Source: Pseudomonas sp. ATCC PTA-122608 (GTDB lineage Bacteria; Pseudomonadota; Gammaproteobacteria; Pseudomonadales; Pseudomonadaceae). From it: a DNA stretch of 64,000 bases. Positions 16,506 to 25,013 of the stretch are shown here, one piece after another. Numbering within the stretch: the first letter of the stretch is position 1; each line of letters starts with the position of its first letter. The DNA is taken from the NCBI RefSeq assembly GCF_001952855.1, contig NZ_LPNO01000020.1, positions 251 through 64,250 of the forward strand, in the 5' to 3' direction. Under the pieces are notes generated by a model, which made no database searches, was not told where the DNA came from, and was given only the letters and a program-made list of their open reading frames with translations. The position numbers and the translations under genes are program-made.

Positions 16506-17785
16506 TCGGGCTCCTGCCCCTGGCGCAAACGCAAGGCGGCCAACGCAGCCACCACCAGCACCACGGCAATCACTTTCAAGCCGTTCATGGCATTGCCAGT
16601 GCTCATTTCGATCGCGCCCATCACCGATGGCCCGACAAACCCGCCGAGCAACCCGCAGGCGTTGACGAAGCCCAGCCCGCCCGCCAGTGCCACGCCCTTG
16701 AGGCGTGAAGCCGGGTAGAGAAAGATGATCGACTGCACCACAAAGAACATCACCGCCGACACACAGAAGCCCAGCAGACTGAACACCGGCCCGGACACCG
16801 AGGCAATACCCAACCCCAACGCCATGGTCAGCAAGCCGGTAATCAACAGCCGCCGGGCACGGGTGGGCGTGGTCGCAAAACGCGGCAGCAACACCGCGCC
16901 GGCTGCTGCGGCAATCCACGGTAATGAGGTCAGCAAGCCGACGCTCATGGTGCTCAATTCACCGTACTTGCTGATGATGCTCGGCAGGAAAAAGATCACC
17001 GTGTAAATGGTGATCTGATGGCAAAAATACACAAAGATCGCCAGCAGGATTTGCGGGGTCAGCCAGTTTTTCAGGGAATGCCCGCCCTCGCCTGCGCCCT
17101 CTTCGGTCTCCATCGCGATGCGCTGTTCAATCCCGCGCGCCTCTTCGGCCGAGAGCCACGGCGCCTTGCTCGGACGGTCCGGCAACTTGCGCCACACCAC
17201 CCAGGCAAACGCGACCGCCGGCAGGCCTTCGAGCAGGAACATCCACTGCCAGCCGTGCCAACCGAGGATTCCATCCATGCGCATCAACGCCGCGCCCACC
17301 GGGCCGCCGATGATGTTGGCAAAACACACGCCGAGCAGAAAATACCCGGTGGCCCGCGCCCGTTGCTCGCGGTTGAACCAGTAGGTGAGGTACAGCATCA
17401 CCCCGGGAAACAGACCGGCTTCGGCAATGCCCAGCAGCAGCCGCAAGACATAGAACGAAGTCTCACCCTGGACGAACGCCATGGCCGCTGAAATCAAACC
17501 CCAGGTCACCATGATCCGGGCAATCCAGAACCGCGCGCCGACCTTGTGCATGATCAGGTTGCTGGGGATTTCCGACAGCGCATAGGTCAGGAAAAACAAC
17601 CCCGCGCCCAGGCCGTAAGCCGCCGCTGAAATCCCCAGGTCAACATCCAGGTGATGCTTGGCCAGGGCGATGTTGGTGCGGTCCAGAAAGCTCAGCACGT
17701 AGGCGATGATCAGCAAGGGCATCAACTTGACGAACATCAGTTTGTTCAACTCCCGTGGTTCACGGGCAGTGTTGGCAGTCTTCAT
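16460..17785 (-). CDS. MFS transporter, anion:cation symporter family
   Basis: A 441-residue, 12-TM major facilitator of the ACS type (phthalate/hexuronate/sugar acid permeases), with IIAYVLSFLDRTNIALAKHH at TM1, the classic ACS signature. Family members import small carboxylates with protons. The start MKTANTAREP is 59 bases after the stop of another MFS gene; an open frame continues far upstream but is antiparallel noise. Last gene of the GntR-SDR-BKACE-SMP30-MFS-MFS operon, so it probably imports the pathway substrate. Confidence 0.92.
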   Translation of the reverse strand: MKTANTAREPRELNKLMFVKLMPLLIIAYVLSFLDRTNIALAKHHLDVDLGISAAAYGLGAGLFFLTYALSEIPSNLIMHKVGARFWIARIMVTWGLISAAMAFVQGETSFYVLRLLLGIAEAGLFPGVMLYLTYWFNREQRARATGYFLLGVCFANIIGGPVGAALMRMDGILGWHGWQWMFLLEGLPAVAFAWVVWRKLPDRPSKAPWLSAEEARGIEQRIAMETEEGAGEGGHSLKNWLTPQILLAIFVYFCHQITIYTVIFFLPSIISKYGELSTMSVGLLTSLPWIAAAAGAVLLPRFATTPTRARRLLITGLLTMALGLGIASVSGPVFSLLGFCVSAVMFFVVQSIIFLYPASRLKGVALAGGLGFVNACGLLGGFVGPSVMGAIEMSTGNAMNGLKVIAVVLVVAALAALRLRQGQEPDHTSNEVGNPEASTR

Positions 17786-17844
17786 CGGGCAATTCCTCTT
17801 GGCGCCCCGCCAGCGCAACGGCTGGGGGACGCATCGGTGTTGTT

Positions 17845-19167
17845 CTAGGATTCGAGTTGCGCAACCAGCGCCGGCGGGCGATGGGAAAACAGTTGCAGCA
17901 GCGCCCCGCCCAGGGCACAACCGGCCATTACGAAGAAGCACACCGTGTAGCCGTGCAAGGTGGTCCAGCCGCCGCCCATGGCAATCAGGCTGCCCATCAG
18001 CACCGGCGCCAGGCCGCCGCCGATAAACATCGCGGTGGTGATGATGCCGTTGGCGGTGGAAGTCGCCGACGGCTCGGCCGAGTCGCAAGCCACCGCGTAG
18101 TAGATCGGCCACACCGCGTTGGCCACCAGGCCGAACAGCAGTTGCACGACGATGATCAGGGTCAGGGTGTTGGCGAAGTAAAACGCGCCGACACTGGCGG
18201 CCATCCACACGCCGCAGATGATCAGGGTGACGCGCCGGCCAATGATGTCCGACAGCGACGGCCACACCAGTTGCCCGAGAATCCCGGTCAAGGTGAACAC
18301 CACGCTCATCCCCGCCGACTCGGCCAGGGACAATCCGGCGATGTTGTACAGGTAGGCTGGCAGCACGATGTTGACGCCCATGTACACCACCTGGGTCAGC
18401 ATCGTGTTGCCCGCCGTCAGGGCGATATTGCGATTGCGCAACGTGGCGATAAACGTGCGCCACGCGTGGCCCTTCACTTGGCTGGCGGGTGCGTTGTCCG
18501 GCGGAGTCATGCCCTTGGCGGCGATGTCCACGTACAGCGCGGTGATGCGTTCGGCAGTGGAATACCGCGCCCAGAAAATCATCAACGGCAACGCCACCAC
18601 AAACGCGAAGAAGAACACGTAGCGCCAGTTGTCTTCTCCAAAGGTGCTGATGACAAAGCTGGCGACGATGCCACTGAGCATGGCGCCGATCGGGTAACCG
18701 GTGTGGTGCGCGCCGAGGGCAAAACCACGACGCTCCACCGGCCACCATTCGGCGGTGTTACTCACGCCCACCGGCTCGCCCCAGCCTGCGCCAAGGTTGA
18801 CGCCAACCCGCAGTGCAATAAAGGTCGCGAGGTTGCCGCTGAGAGCCTTGAACCCGGAGAGAAACGAGATCGCCGTGTAGCCCAGCACCAGCGGCACCTG
18901 GAATCGCGCGCGCTTCCAGCCACCGCCGTAGCGGTCACTCCACATCGATCCGGGAATATCCAACAGGGCCAGGGCGAGCATGATCACCGTGGCCATGGTG
19001 CCCCACTGATCGGCCGACAAATCGAAATGCTTGGAGATGGTCGGCCCCAGGCGCAGCACGATCTCACGGTCGTAGGCGTTGAGGATCCAGATCATCCAGC
19101 ACACCAGCAACGACACCCAGGAGTGCCGGTGGATACTGCGCAGCGAGGCTTTTTTCAAGGTTGCCAT
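17845..19167 (-). CDS. MFS transporter
   Basis: A 440-residue, 12-TM major facilitator. TM1 reads WMIWILNAYDREIVLRLGP, and the loop 2-3 motif is MWSDRYGGGWKRAR. The ATG at MATLKK has a GGAGAA site seven bases ahead. It is distinct in sequence from the ACS-family transporter that follows it, so the operon carries two unrelated permeases. One may import and one export, or each may take a different form (acid and lactone) of the substrate; that is inference. Confidence 0.9.
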   Translation of the reverse strand: MATLKKASLRSIHRHSWVSLLVCWMIWILNAYDREIVLRLGPTISKHFDLSADQWGTMATVIMLALALLDIPGSMWSDRYGGGWKRARFQVPLVLGYTAISFLSGFKALSGNLATFIALRVGVNLGAGWGEPVGVSNTAEWWPVERRGFALGAHHTGYPIGAMLSGIVASFVISTFGEDNWRYVFFFAFVVALPLMIFWARYSTAERITALYVDIAAKGMTPPDNAPASQVKGHAWRTFIATLRNRNIALTAGNTMLTQVVYMGVNIVLPAYLYNIAGLSLAESAGMSVVFTLTGILGQLVWPSLSDIIGRRVTLIICGVWMAASVGAFYFANTLTLIIVVQLLFGLVANAVWPIYYAVACDSAEPSATSTANGIITTAMFIGGGLAPVLMGSLIAMGGGWTTLHGYTVCFFVMAGCALGGALLQLFSHRPPALVAQLES

Positions 19168-19242
19168 GGGTTTCTCCAGGCGCGCGAGGGCGCGCACTGA
19201 CACAAGGTTGCGGAAGGAATGTGCCTTGTTGAAAAAAACGCG

Positions 19243-20121
19243 CTAGCTGGCGAACCGTCGCTCGGCTATTCCTTGCACGCCCAGCCCGGTGATCGCAAAA
19301 AGCGCCCCGCGCTGCTGACCGTCGGCCGGGAAACGCGGCAACGGCGGCTTGGCCATGGAGGTGACAAACAGGGTGTCCAGGTTCGGCCCGCCAAAGGTCA
19401 GGCTGGTGACCTTTTTCACCGGCATCTGGATGATCCGGTCGACCTGGCCATCGGGTGTGTAGCGCACCAGTTTCCCGGCGTAGACCAGCGCCTGCCACAG
19501 GCAGCCTTCGGCATCCACGGTGCAGCCGTCGGCGGCGCCACCGCTGCTGGTGTCGACCTTGGCGAAGGTGCGTCGATTGCTCACGGCCCCCGTGGCGAGG
19601 TCGTAGTCATAGGCCCAGATCTCGCCGGACCAGGTGTCGCAAAAGTACAAGGTGTCGCCCGACGGGCTCCAGCACGGGCCGTTGGACACGATGATGCCTT
19701 CGTCCAGGGTGTGCAGGCTCAGGTCCGCGTCGAGGCGGTAAAGTTTGGCGCTGGCGCTGTCTTCGAGGGTGTCCATGGAGCCGAAGACAAAGCGGCCCTG
19801 GCGGTCGACCTTGCCGTCGTTGAGGCGGTTGTTGGGCAGTGCGGGTTCCGGGTCGATGACCAGCGTCTGTTCGCCGCTGTTCAGGTCGAGCAGATGCACG
19901 CCGTTTTGCAGGGCGACGATGGCTTGCTCGCCGCTATGCCGCAGGGCCATGGAGCCGATTTTCTGGCCCACGTCCCAGGCGCGCAGTTCGCGGCCATCAT
20001 CGGTGCAGCGCAGGATTCGGCCGTCGGCGCTGTCGATCCAGTACAACCGTTGTTGTTCGACGTCCCACACCGGGCCTTCGCCCAGGGTGGTCTTCACGTC
20101 CACAAGCACTTCGATACGCAT
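19243..20121 (-). CDS. SMP-30/gluconolactonase family lactone hydrolase
   Basis: A 292-residue six-bladed beta-propeller of the SMP-30/regucalcin family. Metal ligands of the family are in place: Glu15 (TLGEGPVWD), Asn147 (VSNGPCWSP) and Asp198 (ADGCTVDAEG), with Asn101 (NNRLNDG) near the active site. Such enzymes hydrolyse sugar or hydroxy-acid lactones. A GGGG ribosome site and a CA motif precede the ATG. It lies between the BKACE gene and two permeases in one operon, which suggests the pathway starts from, or passes through, a lactone. Confidence 0.92.
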   Translation of the reverse strand: MRIEVLVDVKTTLGEGPVWDVEQQRLYWIDSADGRILRCTDDGRELRAWDVGQKIGSMALRHSGEQAIVALQNGVHLLDLNSGEQTLVIDPEPALPNNRLNDGKVDRQGRFVFGSMDTLEDSASAKLYRLDADLSLHTLDEGIIVSNGPCWSPSGDTLYFCDTWSGEIWAYDYDLATGAVSNRRTFAKVDTSSGGAADGCTVDAEGCLWQALVYAGKLVRYTPDGQVDRIIQMPVKKVTSLTFGGPNLDTLFVTSMAKPPLPRFPADGQQRGALFAITGLGVQGIAERRFAS

Positions 20122-20137
20122 GGTGTTATCCCCTTTT

Positions 20138-20145
20138 TTGTTGTT
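20138..20145 (-). promoter_or_regulatory. CA motif (Crc/Hfq site) before the SMP-30 gene
   Basis: On the minus strand AACAACAA directly precedes the AAAAGGGG ribosome site, matching AANAANAA. Confidence 0.5.
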
Positions 20146-20190
20146 GTGCGGGATGGACATGGCCGCGCCGTGACGCGACCGGTTTGTGCC

Positions 20191-21123
20191 TTAAAAATTG
20201 ACCTGATCGCGCCCCTTGAGCCCGAGGATTTCTCGCGCTTCATCGGGCGTGGCGACCCGGTGGCCGAGGGCTTCGATCACCGTGCGAATGCGCCGTACCT
20301 GATCGGCGTTGGACGCGGCCAGTTTGCCCGGGCCATCCCACAGCGAATCTTCCAGGCCGACCCGGGCATTGCTGCCCATGGACAGGCCCATGGTGGCCAG
20401 CGGAATTTGCCCACGGCCGGCGCCGAGGATCGACCACACGTAGTCGTCGCCAAACAGCCGGTCGGCGGTGCGGCGCATATGGGCCAGGTCTTCCGGGTGG
20501 CCGCCGATACCGCCACGCAAACCGAATACCGACTGGATAAACAGCGGTGGCTTGAGCAGGCCGCGCTCCAGGAAATGGGCGGCGGTGTACAGGTGGCCAA
20601 TGTCGTAGCACTCGATTTCAAAACGTGTGCGGTTCTCGGCGCAGGAATTGAGGATGTGGGTAATGTCGCGGAAGGTGTTGCGAAAGATCCGGTCGTCACT
20701 TTCTTCCAGGTACGGACGCTCCCAGTCGTGCTTGAACTCGGTGAAGCGGTTGAGCATTTCATACAGGCCGAAGTTCATCGAGCCCATGTTCAGCGAGGCC
20801 AGTTCGGGCTTGAACTGCATCACCGGTTGCAGGCGTTCTTCAACACCCATGGTCGGTGCGCCGCCGGTGGTGATGTTGATCACCACGTCGCTGGCGGCTT
20901 TGATCTGCGGCAGGAATTCGGCGAACAGCGCGGGGTCCTGACTGGGACGGCCATCGATGGGATCACGGGCATGCAGGTGAACAATAGCGGCGCCCGCTTC
21001 GGCGGCACCGATGGCGGCGTAGGCAATTTCCTGCGCGGTGATCGGCAAATGCGGCGACATCGACGGCGTATGGATGGCACCGGTGACGGCGCAGGTGATG
21101 ATCACAGGACGATTTTTGGACAT
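20191..21123 (-). CDS. Beta-keto acid cleavage enzyme (BKACE, DUF849)
   Basis: A 310-residue TIM-barrel enzyme of the BKACE family. The metal-binding pair is His49 and His51 in IVHLHARDP, with Glu171 in FEIECYD. Family members condense a beta-keto acid with acetyl-CoA to release acetoacetate and a shortened CoA thioester; known substrates include 3-keto-5-aminohexanoate and 3-dehydrocarnitine. Here it follows an SDR dehydrogenase, which would make the beta-keto acid, and precedes a lactonase and permeases. The substrate cannot be assigned: carnitine genes are absent nearby. Confidence 0.93.
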   Translation of the reverse strand: MSKNRPVIITCAVTGAIHTPSMSPHLPITAQEIAYAAIGAAEAGAAIVHLHARDPIDGRPSQDPALFAEFLPQIKAASDVVINITTGGAPTMGVEERLQPVMQFKPELASLNMGSMNFGLYEMLNRFTEFKHDWERPYLEESDDRIFRNTFRDITHILNSCAENRTRFEIECYDIGHLYTAAHFLERGLLKPPLFIQSVFGLRGGIGGHPEDLAHMRRTADRLFGDDYVWSILGAGRGQIPLATMGLSMGSNARVGLEDSLWDGPGKLAASNADQVRRIRTVIEALGHRVATPDEAREILGLKGRDQVNF

Positions 21124-21139
21124 GACGATTCTCCGACTT

Positions 21140-21147
21140 TTATTCTT
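21140..21147 (-). promoter_or_regulatory. CA motif (Crc/Hfq site) before the BKACE gene
   Basis: On the minus strand AAGAATAA precedes the GGAGA ribosome site by a few bases and matches AANAANAA. Confidence 0.45.
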
Positions 21148-21206
21148 ATGAAAAAAAATCCCGGGTGTGGCTTGTGTGTTCTTCCTTGGCTAAACGCTGA
21201 CGCGGC

Positions 21207-21995
21207 CTACAGGTACTCGACGTTACCGTCGACACTGATCGCTTGGCCGGTGACATTGCGGGCGGCGGGCGAGCAGAGAAACAAAGCCATGGCCGCGACG
21301 TCTTCGGCGGTGACCATGCGCTTGAGAGAGATCTTGTTGAGGTATTCCTGGCGCATCTCGGCTTCCGGTACGCCGACCTGCTCGGCACGGGCGCGAATCA
21401 CGCCGTCCATGCGCGGGCCTTCGACGATGCCGGGCAGCAAGGCATTGACGCGGATGTCGCTTTCGCCCAGCTCTGAGGCCAGGGATTTCATCAGGCCGAC
21501 GATGGCCCATTTGGTCGCGGCATACGGCGTGCGCCAGGCGTAGCCAAGACGGCCCGCAACCGAGGCGATATGCAGCAGATGGCCGTGGGACGACTCCTTG
21601 AGCATCGGCACCGCGTGGTGGGCAAAGCGGTATTGCGCCGTCAGGTTGATGTTAATCGTGGCTTGCCACTCGGCATCGCTGATGGCGTCGATGCCGCCAG
21701 TGGGCCCGGCAATCCCGGCGTTATTGACCAACACATCCAGCCCGCCAAATTGTTCGCGCTGCACCTGGAACACCGCCTCGATCTGCGCGGCATCACTCAC
21801 GTCGGCACGGGTGGCGACAGTGCCCGAGTACTTGTCGCGAAACGCCGCCAGGGCGGGTTCGCTGACATCACACACATGCACCTTGGCACCTGCCTCCAAA
21901 TAGGCCGCCGCCAACACTTCACCGATGCCGGCAGCCCCGCCGGAAATCAACACACGTAACCCAGGATAGGGCTGCAGCCGCTGTAGGACACTCAT
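21207..21995 (-). CDS. SDR-family NAD-dependent dehydrogenase
   Basis: A 262-residue classical short-chain dehydrogenase. Nucleotide motif SGGAAGIG at 18-25, acidic Asp43 after beta-2 (favouring NAD), NNAG at 91-94, and the catalytic set Ser145, Tyr158 and Lys162 (YAATK) are all present. It would oxidise a hydroxyl to a ketone. Its ATG overlaps the stop of the GntR gene by four bases, so the two are coupled. In context it probably makes the beta-keto acid that the next gene product cleaves. Confidence 0.92.
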   Translation of the reverse strand: MSVLQRLQPYPGLRVLISGGAAGIGEVLAAAYLEAGAKVHVCDVSEPALAAFRDKYSGTVATRADVSDAAQIEAVFQVQREQFGGLDVLVNNAGIAGPTGGIDAISDAEWQATININLTAQYRFAHHAVPMLKESSHGHLLHIASVAGRLGYAWRTPYAATKWAIVGLMKSLASELGESDIRVNALLPGIVEGPRMDGVIRARAEQVGVPEAEMRQEYLNKISLKRMVTAEDVAAMALFLCSPAARNVTGQAISVDGNVEYL

Positions 21996-22714
21996 GCACG
22001 TTTACCTCCTGAAACAGACGACCGCGAACGGTCGTTCTTGACGAGCAGGCGCGCCAGGGAATCGGCGGCCTGCATGATGTCATCGGTCACGGCAGCGCGG
22101 GCACCGGCGCCATCGCGGGCGGCCAGGGCTTCGACGATGCGCGTGTGCGCCTCCATCGAGCGCTGCAAGTGAGCTTTATCGGGAGCGACCAGGGCAAAAC
22201 ACGGGCCCATGTGCAGCCAGAAGTTTTCCACGGCGGCCATGGTCAATTCGGCCTGGGCGACGGCATAGATCCGACGGTGAAAGGCGAAGTTGGTCCACAG
22301 GTAGCGGGAAACGTCGACTTCGTCGGCGGCTTGTTGCATCTGTTGGCAGAGGTCGGAGATTTCGTCGAGGTCGGCTTTTTCCAGGAGCAGTACGGCTTTT
22401 TCTGCCAGCAAACCTTCCAGGGCGACCCGCGCATCGCGAATCTCGCGCAGGCGTTCGACCGTCATCATGCGGACCCGTAGACGGGAGGTTTCGGTGACTT
22501 CAAAGGCGTTTTCGGCGCTAAGGCGCTGGAGGGCTTCGCGCACCGGCATGGGGCTGGAGCCGAGGGCTTCGGCGAGGCCGCGGATGGTGAGTTTCTGGCC
22601 GGGCTGAAAACGACCACTCATCAAGGCTTCACGGATCTGGCGATAGACCTGGTCTTGCAAGGTATCGCGGGACACCTGGCGCAAGGTGGGAAGGAGAAGC
22701 GGGCCATCTGTCAT
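21992..22714 (-). CDS. GntR-family (FadR/FCD) transcriptional regulator
   Basis: A 240-residue repressor type: winged helix at residues 15-75 (DQVYRQIREALMSGRFQPGQ, then RGLAEALGSSPMPVREALQR) followed by an all-helical FCD effector domain. FCD regulators usually sense carboxylates and bind TNGTNNNACNA-like palindromes. It is the first gene of the SDR-BKACE-SMP30-MFS-MFS operon and overlaps the SDR start, so it is autoregulated if it controls the operon. A TGTGATCACA palindrome lies 39 bases upstream. Confidence 0.92.
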   Translation of the reverse strand: MTDGPLLLPTLRQVSRDTLQDQVYRQIREALMSGRFQPGQKLTIRGLAEALGSSPMPVREALQRLSAENAFEVTETSRLRVRMMTVERLREIRDARVALEGLLAEKAVLLLEKADLDEISDLCQQMQQAADEVDVSRYLWTNFAFHRRIYAVAQAELTMAAVENFWLHMGPCFALVAPDKAHLQRSMEAHTRIVEALAARDGAGARAAVTDDIMQAADSLARLLVKNDRSRSSVSGGKRA

Positions 22715-22752
22715 GAGTCAAAACCTGTGTTGTCGTTCTTATGGCTCCAATA

Positions 22753-22762
22753 TGTGATCACA
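22753..22762. promoter_or_regulatory. Candidate GntR operator
   Basis: TGTGATCACA is a perfect 10-base palindrome between the GntR gene and the divergent VOC gene, of the TGT-N4-ACA form common for FadR-type regulators. Confidence 0.45.
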
Positions 22763-22849
22763 AATCAAATATGTCAAATAGTTTCCCGTTGACGGTATGA
22801 ACGACCCTGACTCTAATGCCCTCCTCTCTCAAGCAAGGACCGCTGAACC

Positions 22850-23242
22850 ATGAAATTCGCCTACACCATCGTCTACGTCCCGGACGTCGCTGCCTCCCTG
22901 CAGTTCTTCGAAAAAGCCTTCGGTTTGAGTCGTCGTTTCCTGCATGAGTCGGGAACGTATGGCGAGTTGGAGACGGGTAGCACCACGCTCTCCTTCGCGG
23001 CGCATGAGTTGGGCGAGATGAACTTCAAGGGCGGGCATGTGGAGGCGCATGCCTCACAGCAGCCGCTGGGGATGGAGCTGGGGTTTGTTACCGAGGATGT
23101 GTCAAAGGCCCATGCCAGAGCGCTGGCGGCGGGTGCGACAGAGCTTGCTGCGCCGAGCACCAAGCCTTGGGGGCAGGTGGTGTCGTATGTGCGTTGCCCG
23201 GATGGCACGCTGGTGGAGTTGTGTACGCCGATTCAGAACTGA
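22850..23242 (+). CDS. VOC-family (glyoxalase/bleomycin resistance) protein
   Basis: A 130-residue vicinal-oxygen-chelate protein with the paired beta-alpha-beta-beta-beta modules of the family (KFAYTIVYVPDVAASLQFFE at the start, YVRCPDGTLVELCTP at the end). It is related to glyoxalase I, dioxygenases and antibiotic-binding proteins; the exact role is not evident. It is divergent from the GntR-led operon and ends just before a REP element. Confidence 0.85.
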   Translation: MKFAYTIVYVPDVAASLQFFEKAFGLSRRFLHESGTYGELETGSTTLSFAAHELGEMNFKGGHVEAHASQQPLGMELGFVTEDVSKAHARALAAGATELAAPSTKPWGQVVSYVRCPDGTLVELCTPIQN

Positions 23243-23252
23243 AGAAACACTC

Positions 23253-23348
23253 TAGGAACGAGCTTGCTCGCGAAGGCCGTTAACGATAACGCGGGAAACC
23301 AGGTGCCCCGCGTCGCCCTCAGGTTTTTCGCGAGCAAGCTCGCTCCTA
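23253..23348. repeat. Paired inverted REP element (REPIN)
   Basis: Arms TAGGAACGAGCTTGCTCGCG and its near-inverse end the element at 23253-23274 and 23327-23348, with one mismatch (AACGAGC against GCTCGCT). Lies between convergent genes. Confidence 0.88.
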
Positions 23349-23362
23349 CAGGAAACAAGGAC

Positions 23363-23509
23363 TTAAGGCTTGAGCGGGCGCTCCTGGTCACGCTCGGACA
23401 GCTCGGTGCCATCGTCCGGATGCTTCCAGGTCTGCGGTTTTTCTTCCTCGCGAAGCTTCCTGGCGCGCTCCTGCTCCAACTCATCACGTTGCTTGTGTTC
23501 GTTGCTCAT
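23363..23509 (-). CDS. Small acidic/charged hypothetical protein
   Basis: A 48-residue, highly charged protein (MSNEHKQRDELEQERARKLR, then KPQTWKHPDDGTELSERDQE) with no hydrophobic segment; the first half should be helical. A strong ribosome site GGAGGT stands six bases before the ATG, the main reason for calling it. Similar short charged proteins are, from memory, common in Pseudomonas, without known function. Confidence 0.65.
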   Translation of the reverse strand: MSNEHKQRDELEQERARKLREEEKPQTWKHPDDGTELSERDQERPLKP

Positions 23510-23708
23510 ACCCACCTCCCGTCCGTAAGAATTGGACACACTGGGCAAGCATAGATGAGGGAACGGTTTTGTGTGACTCCGGTCATTGATAACCAAGACG
23601 CATCAATGCATGTAAATTACTCACTTATCATTTCTAAATGTGTCAGCCACTATCCGCGGTCTTAAGCGAAACAAGCACTTTAAAAAAGAACGCTGGAGAC
23701 ACAAAAAA

Positions 23709-25001
23709 ATGCAAAATCCTTCACGGCCTGACTCTGCCCGCTCCAAAGTCGGCGCGGTCTTTCGCGTCACCTCCGGCAACTTTCTCGAACAGTTCGACTT
23801 CTTTCTGTTCGGTTTCTATGCCACCTATATCGCTGCCGCCTTCTTCCCCGCTGCTAATGAATTTGCGTCATTAATGATGACCTTCGCCGTGTTCGGCGCA
23901 GGCTTTTTGATGCGTCCGCTGGGCGCAATTATCCTCGGTGCTTACATCGATGATGTGGGCCGCCGTAAAGGCTTGATCGTGACCCTCGCGATCATGGCCA
24001 GTGGCACGCTGCTAATCGTGCTGGTACCGGGCTATCACACCATTGGCTTGTGGGCACCGCTGCTGGTGCTGATGGGCCGCCTGTTGCAAGGCTTCTCGGC
24101 CGGCGCAGAACTGGGCGGTGTATCGGTGTACCTGGCCGAAATGGCCACACCGGGCCGCAAGGGTTTCTACACCAGTTGGCAATCGGGTAGCCAGCAGATC
24201 TCCATCGTGGTCGCGGCCGCCCTGGGTTATGGCCTGAACCAATGGATGGAACCGGCGGTGGTTGCCGATTGGGGCTGGCGTATTCCGTTCGCCATCGGCT
24301 GCGTGATCATCCCGTTCATCTTCGTCCTGCGTCGCAACCTGCAGGAAACCGAAGAGTTCGCCAACCGCAAGCACCGCCCCACCATGCGCGAAGTGCTGGC
24401 CACCCTGGTGAAGAACTGGACCCTCGTCATCGGCGGCATGATGATGGTGGCGATGACCACCACCGCGTTCTACCTGATCACCGTATACGCGCCGACCTTC
24501 GGCAAAACCGTGCTTAACCTGACCACCTCCGACGCCCTGCTGGTGACCTTGCTGGTGGCCGTGTCGAACTTCATCTGGCTGCCCATCGGCGGCACCCTGA
24601 GTGACCGTTTTGGCCGCAAGCCGGTGCTGATCGCCATGACCACTCTGACTGTGCTGACCGCCTACCCGGCACTTTCCTACGTGGTCAATGCGCCAAGCTT
24701 CGCGCACATGCTGGAAACCCTGCTGTGGTTCTCCTTCCTCTACGGCATGTACAACGGCGCGATGATCCCGGCGCTGACCGAAATCATGCCGGTGGAAGTG
24801 CGCGTGGCGGGCTTCTCCCTGGCCTACAGCCTGGCGACCGCGATCTTCGGTGGTTTTACCCCGGCGATCTCAACCTGGTTTATCCACGAGACGGGCGACA
24901 AGGCGTCGCCGGCCTACTGGTTGATGTTTGCCGCGCTGTGCGCACTGTGCGCGACGTTTGCGCTGTATCGCCGTGCCAGTGCCCGTCTGCAAGTTGCCTG
25001 A
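23709..25001 (+). CDS. MHS-family MFS symporter (citrate/tricarballylate type)
   Basis: A 430-residue, 12-TM metabolite:H+ symporter. The N-terminus SGNFLEQFDFFLFGFYATYI and AYIDDVGRRKGLIVTLAIMA resemble citrate and tricarballylate permeases (CitA/TcuC). The ATG is preceded by GGAGA eight bases upstream. The next gene, 12 bases after its stop, encodes a periplasmic binding protein, an unusual partner for a secondary transporter. A tri- or dicarboxylate substrate is the best guess. Confidence 0.88.
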   Translation: MQNPSRPDSARSKVGAVFRVTSGNFLEQFDFFLFGFYATYIAAAFFPAANEFASLMMTFAVFGAGFLMRPLGAIILGAYIDDVGRRKGLIVTLAIMASGTLLIVLVPGYHTIGLWAPLLVLMGRLLQGFSAGAELGGVSVYLAEMATPGRKGFYTSWQSGSQQISIVVAAALGYGLNQWMEPAVVADWGWRIPFAIGCVIIPFIFVLRRNLQETEEFANRKHRPTMREVLATLVKNWTLVIGGMMMVAMTTTAFYLITVYAPTFGKTVLNLTTSDALLVTLLVAVSNFIWLPIGGTLSDRFGRKPVLIAMTTLTVLTAYPALSYVVNAPSFAHMLETLLWFSFLYGMYNGAMIPALTEIMPVEVRVAGFSLAYSLATAIFGGFTPAISTWFIHETGDKASPAYWLMFAALCALCATFALYRRASARLQVA

Positions 25002-25013
25002 GGGGTCACGTCG

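Noticed and set aside
17786..18748. N-terminal extension of the ACS-family MFS frame
   Set aside because: It runs through the preceding MFS gene in another frame, and the extra residues do not resemble a transporter.
19219..21543. A 774-codon open frame on the plus strand
   Set aside because: It is antisense to the SMP-30, BKACE and SDR genes, which have intact motifs and ribosome sites; its translation is rich in His, Gln and Gly, as expected of high-GC shadow frames.
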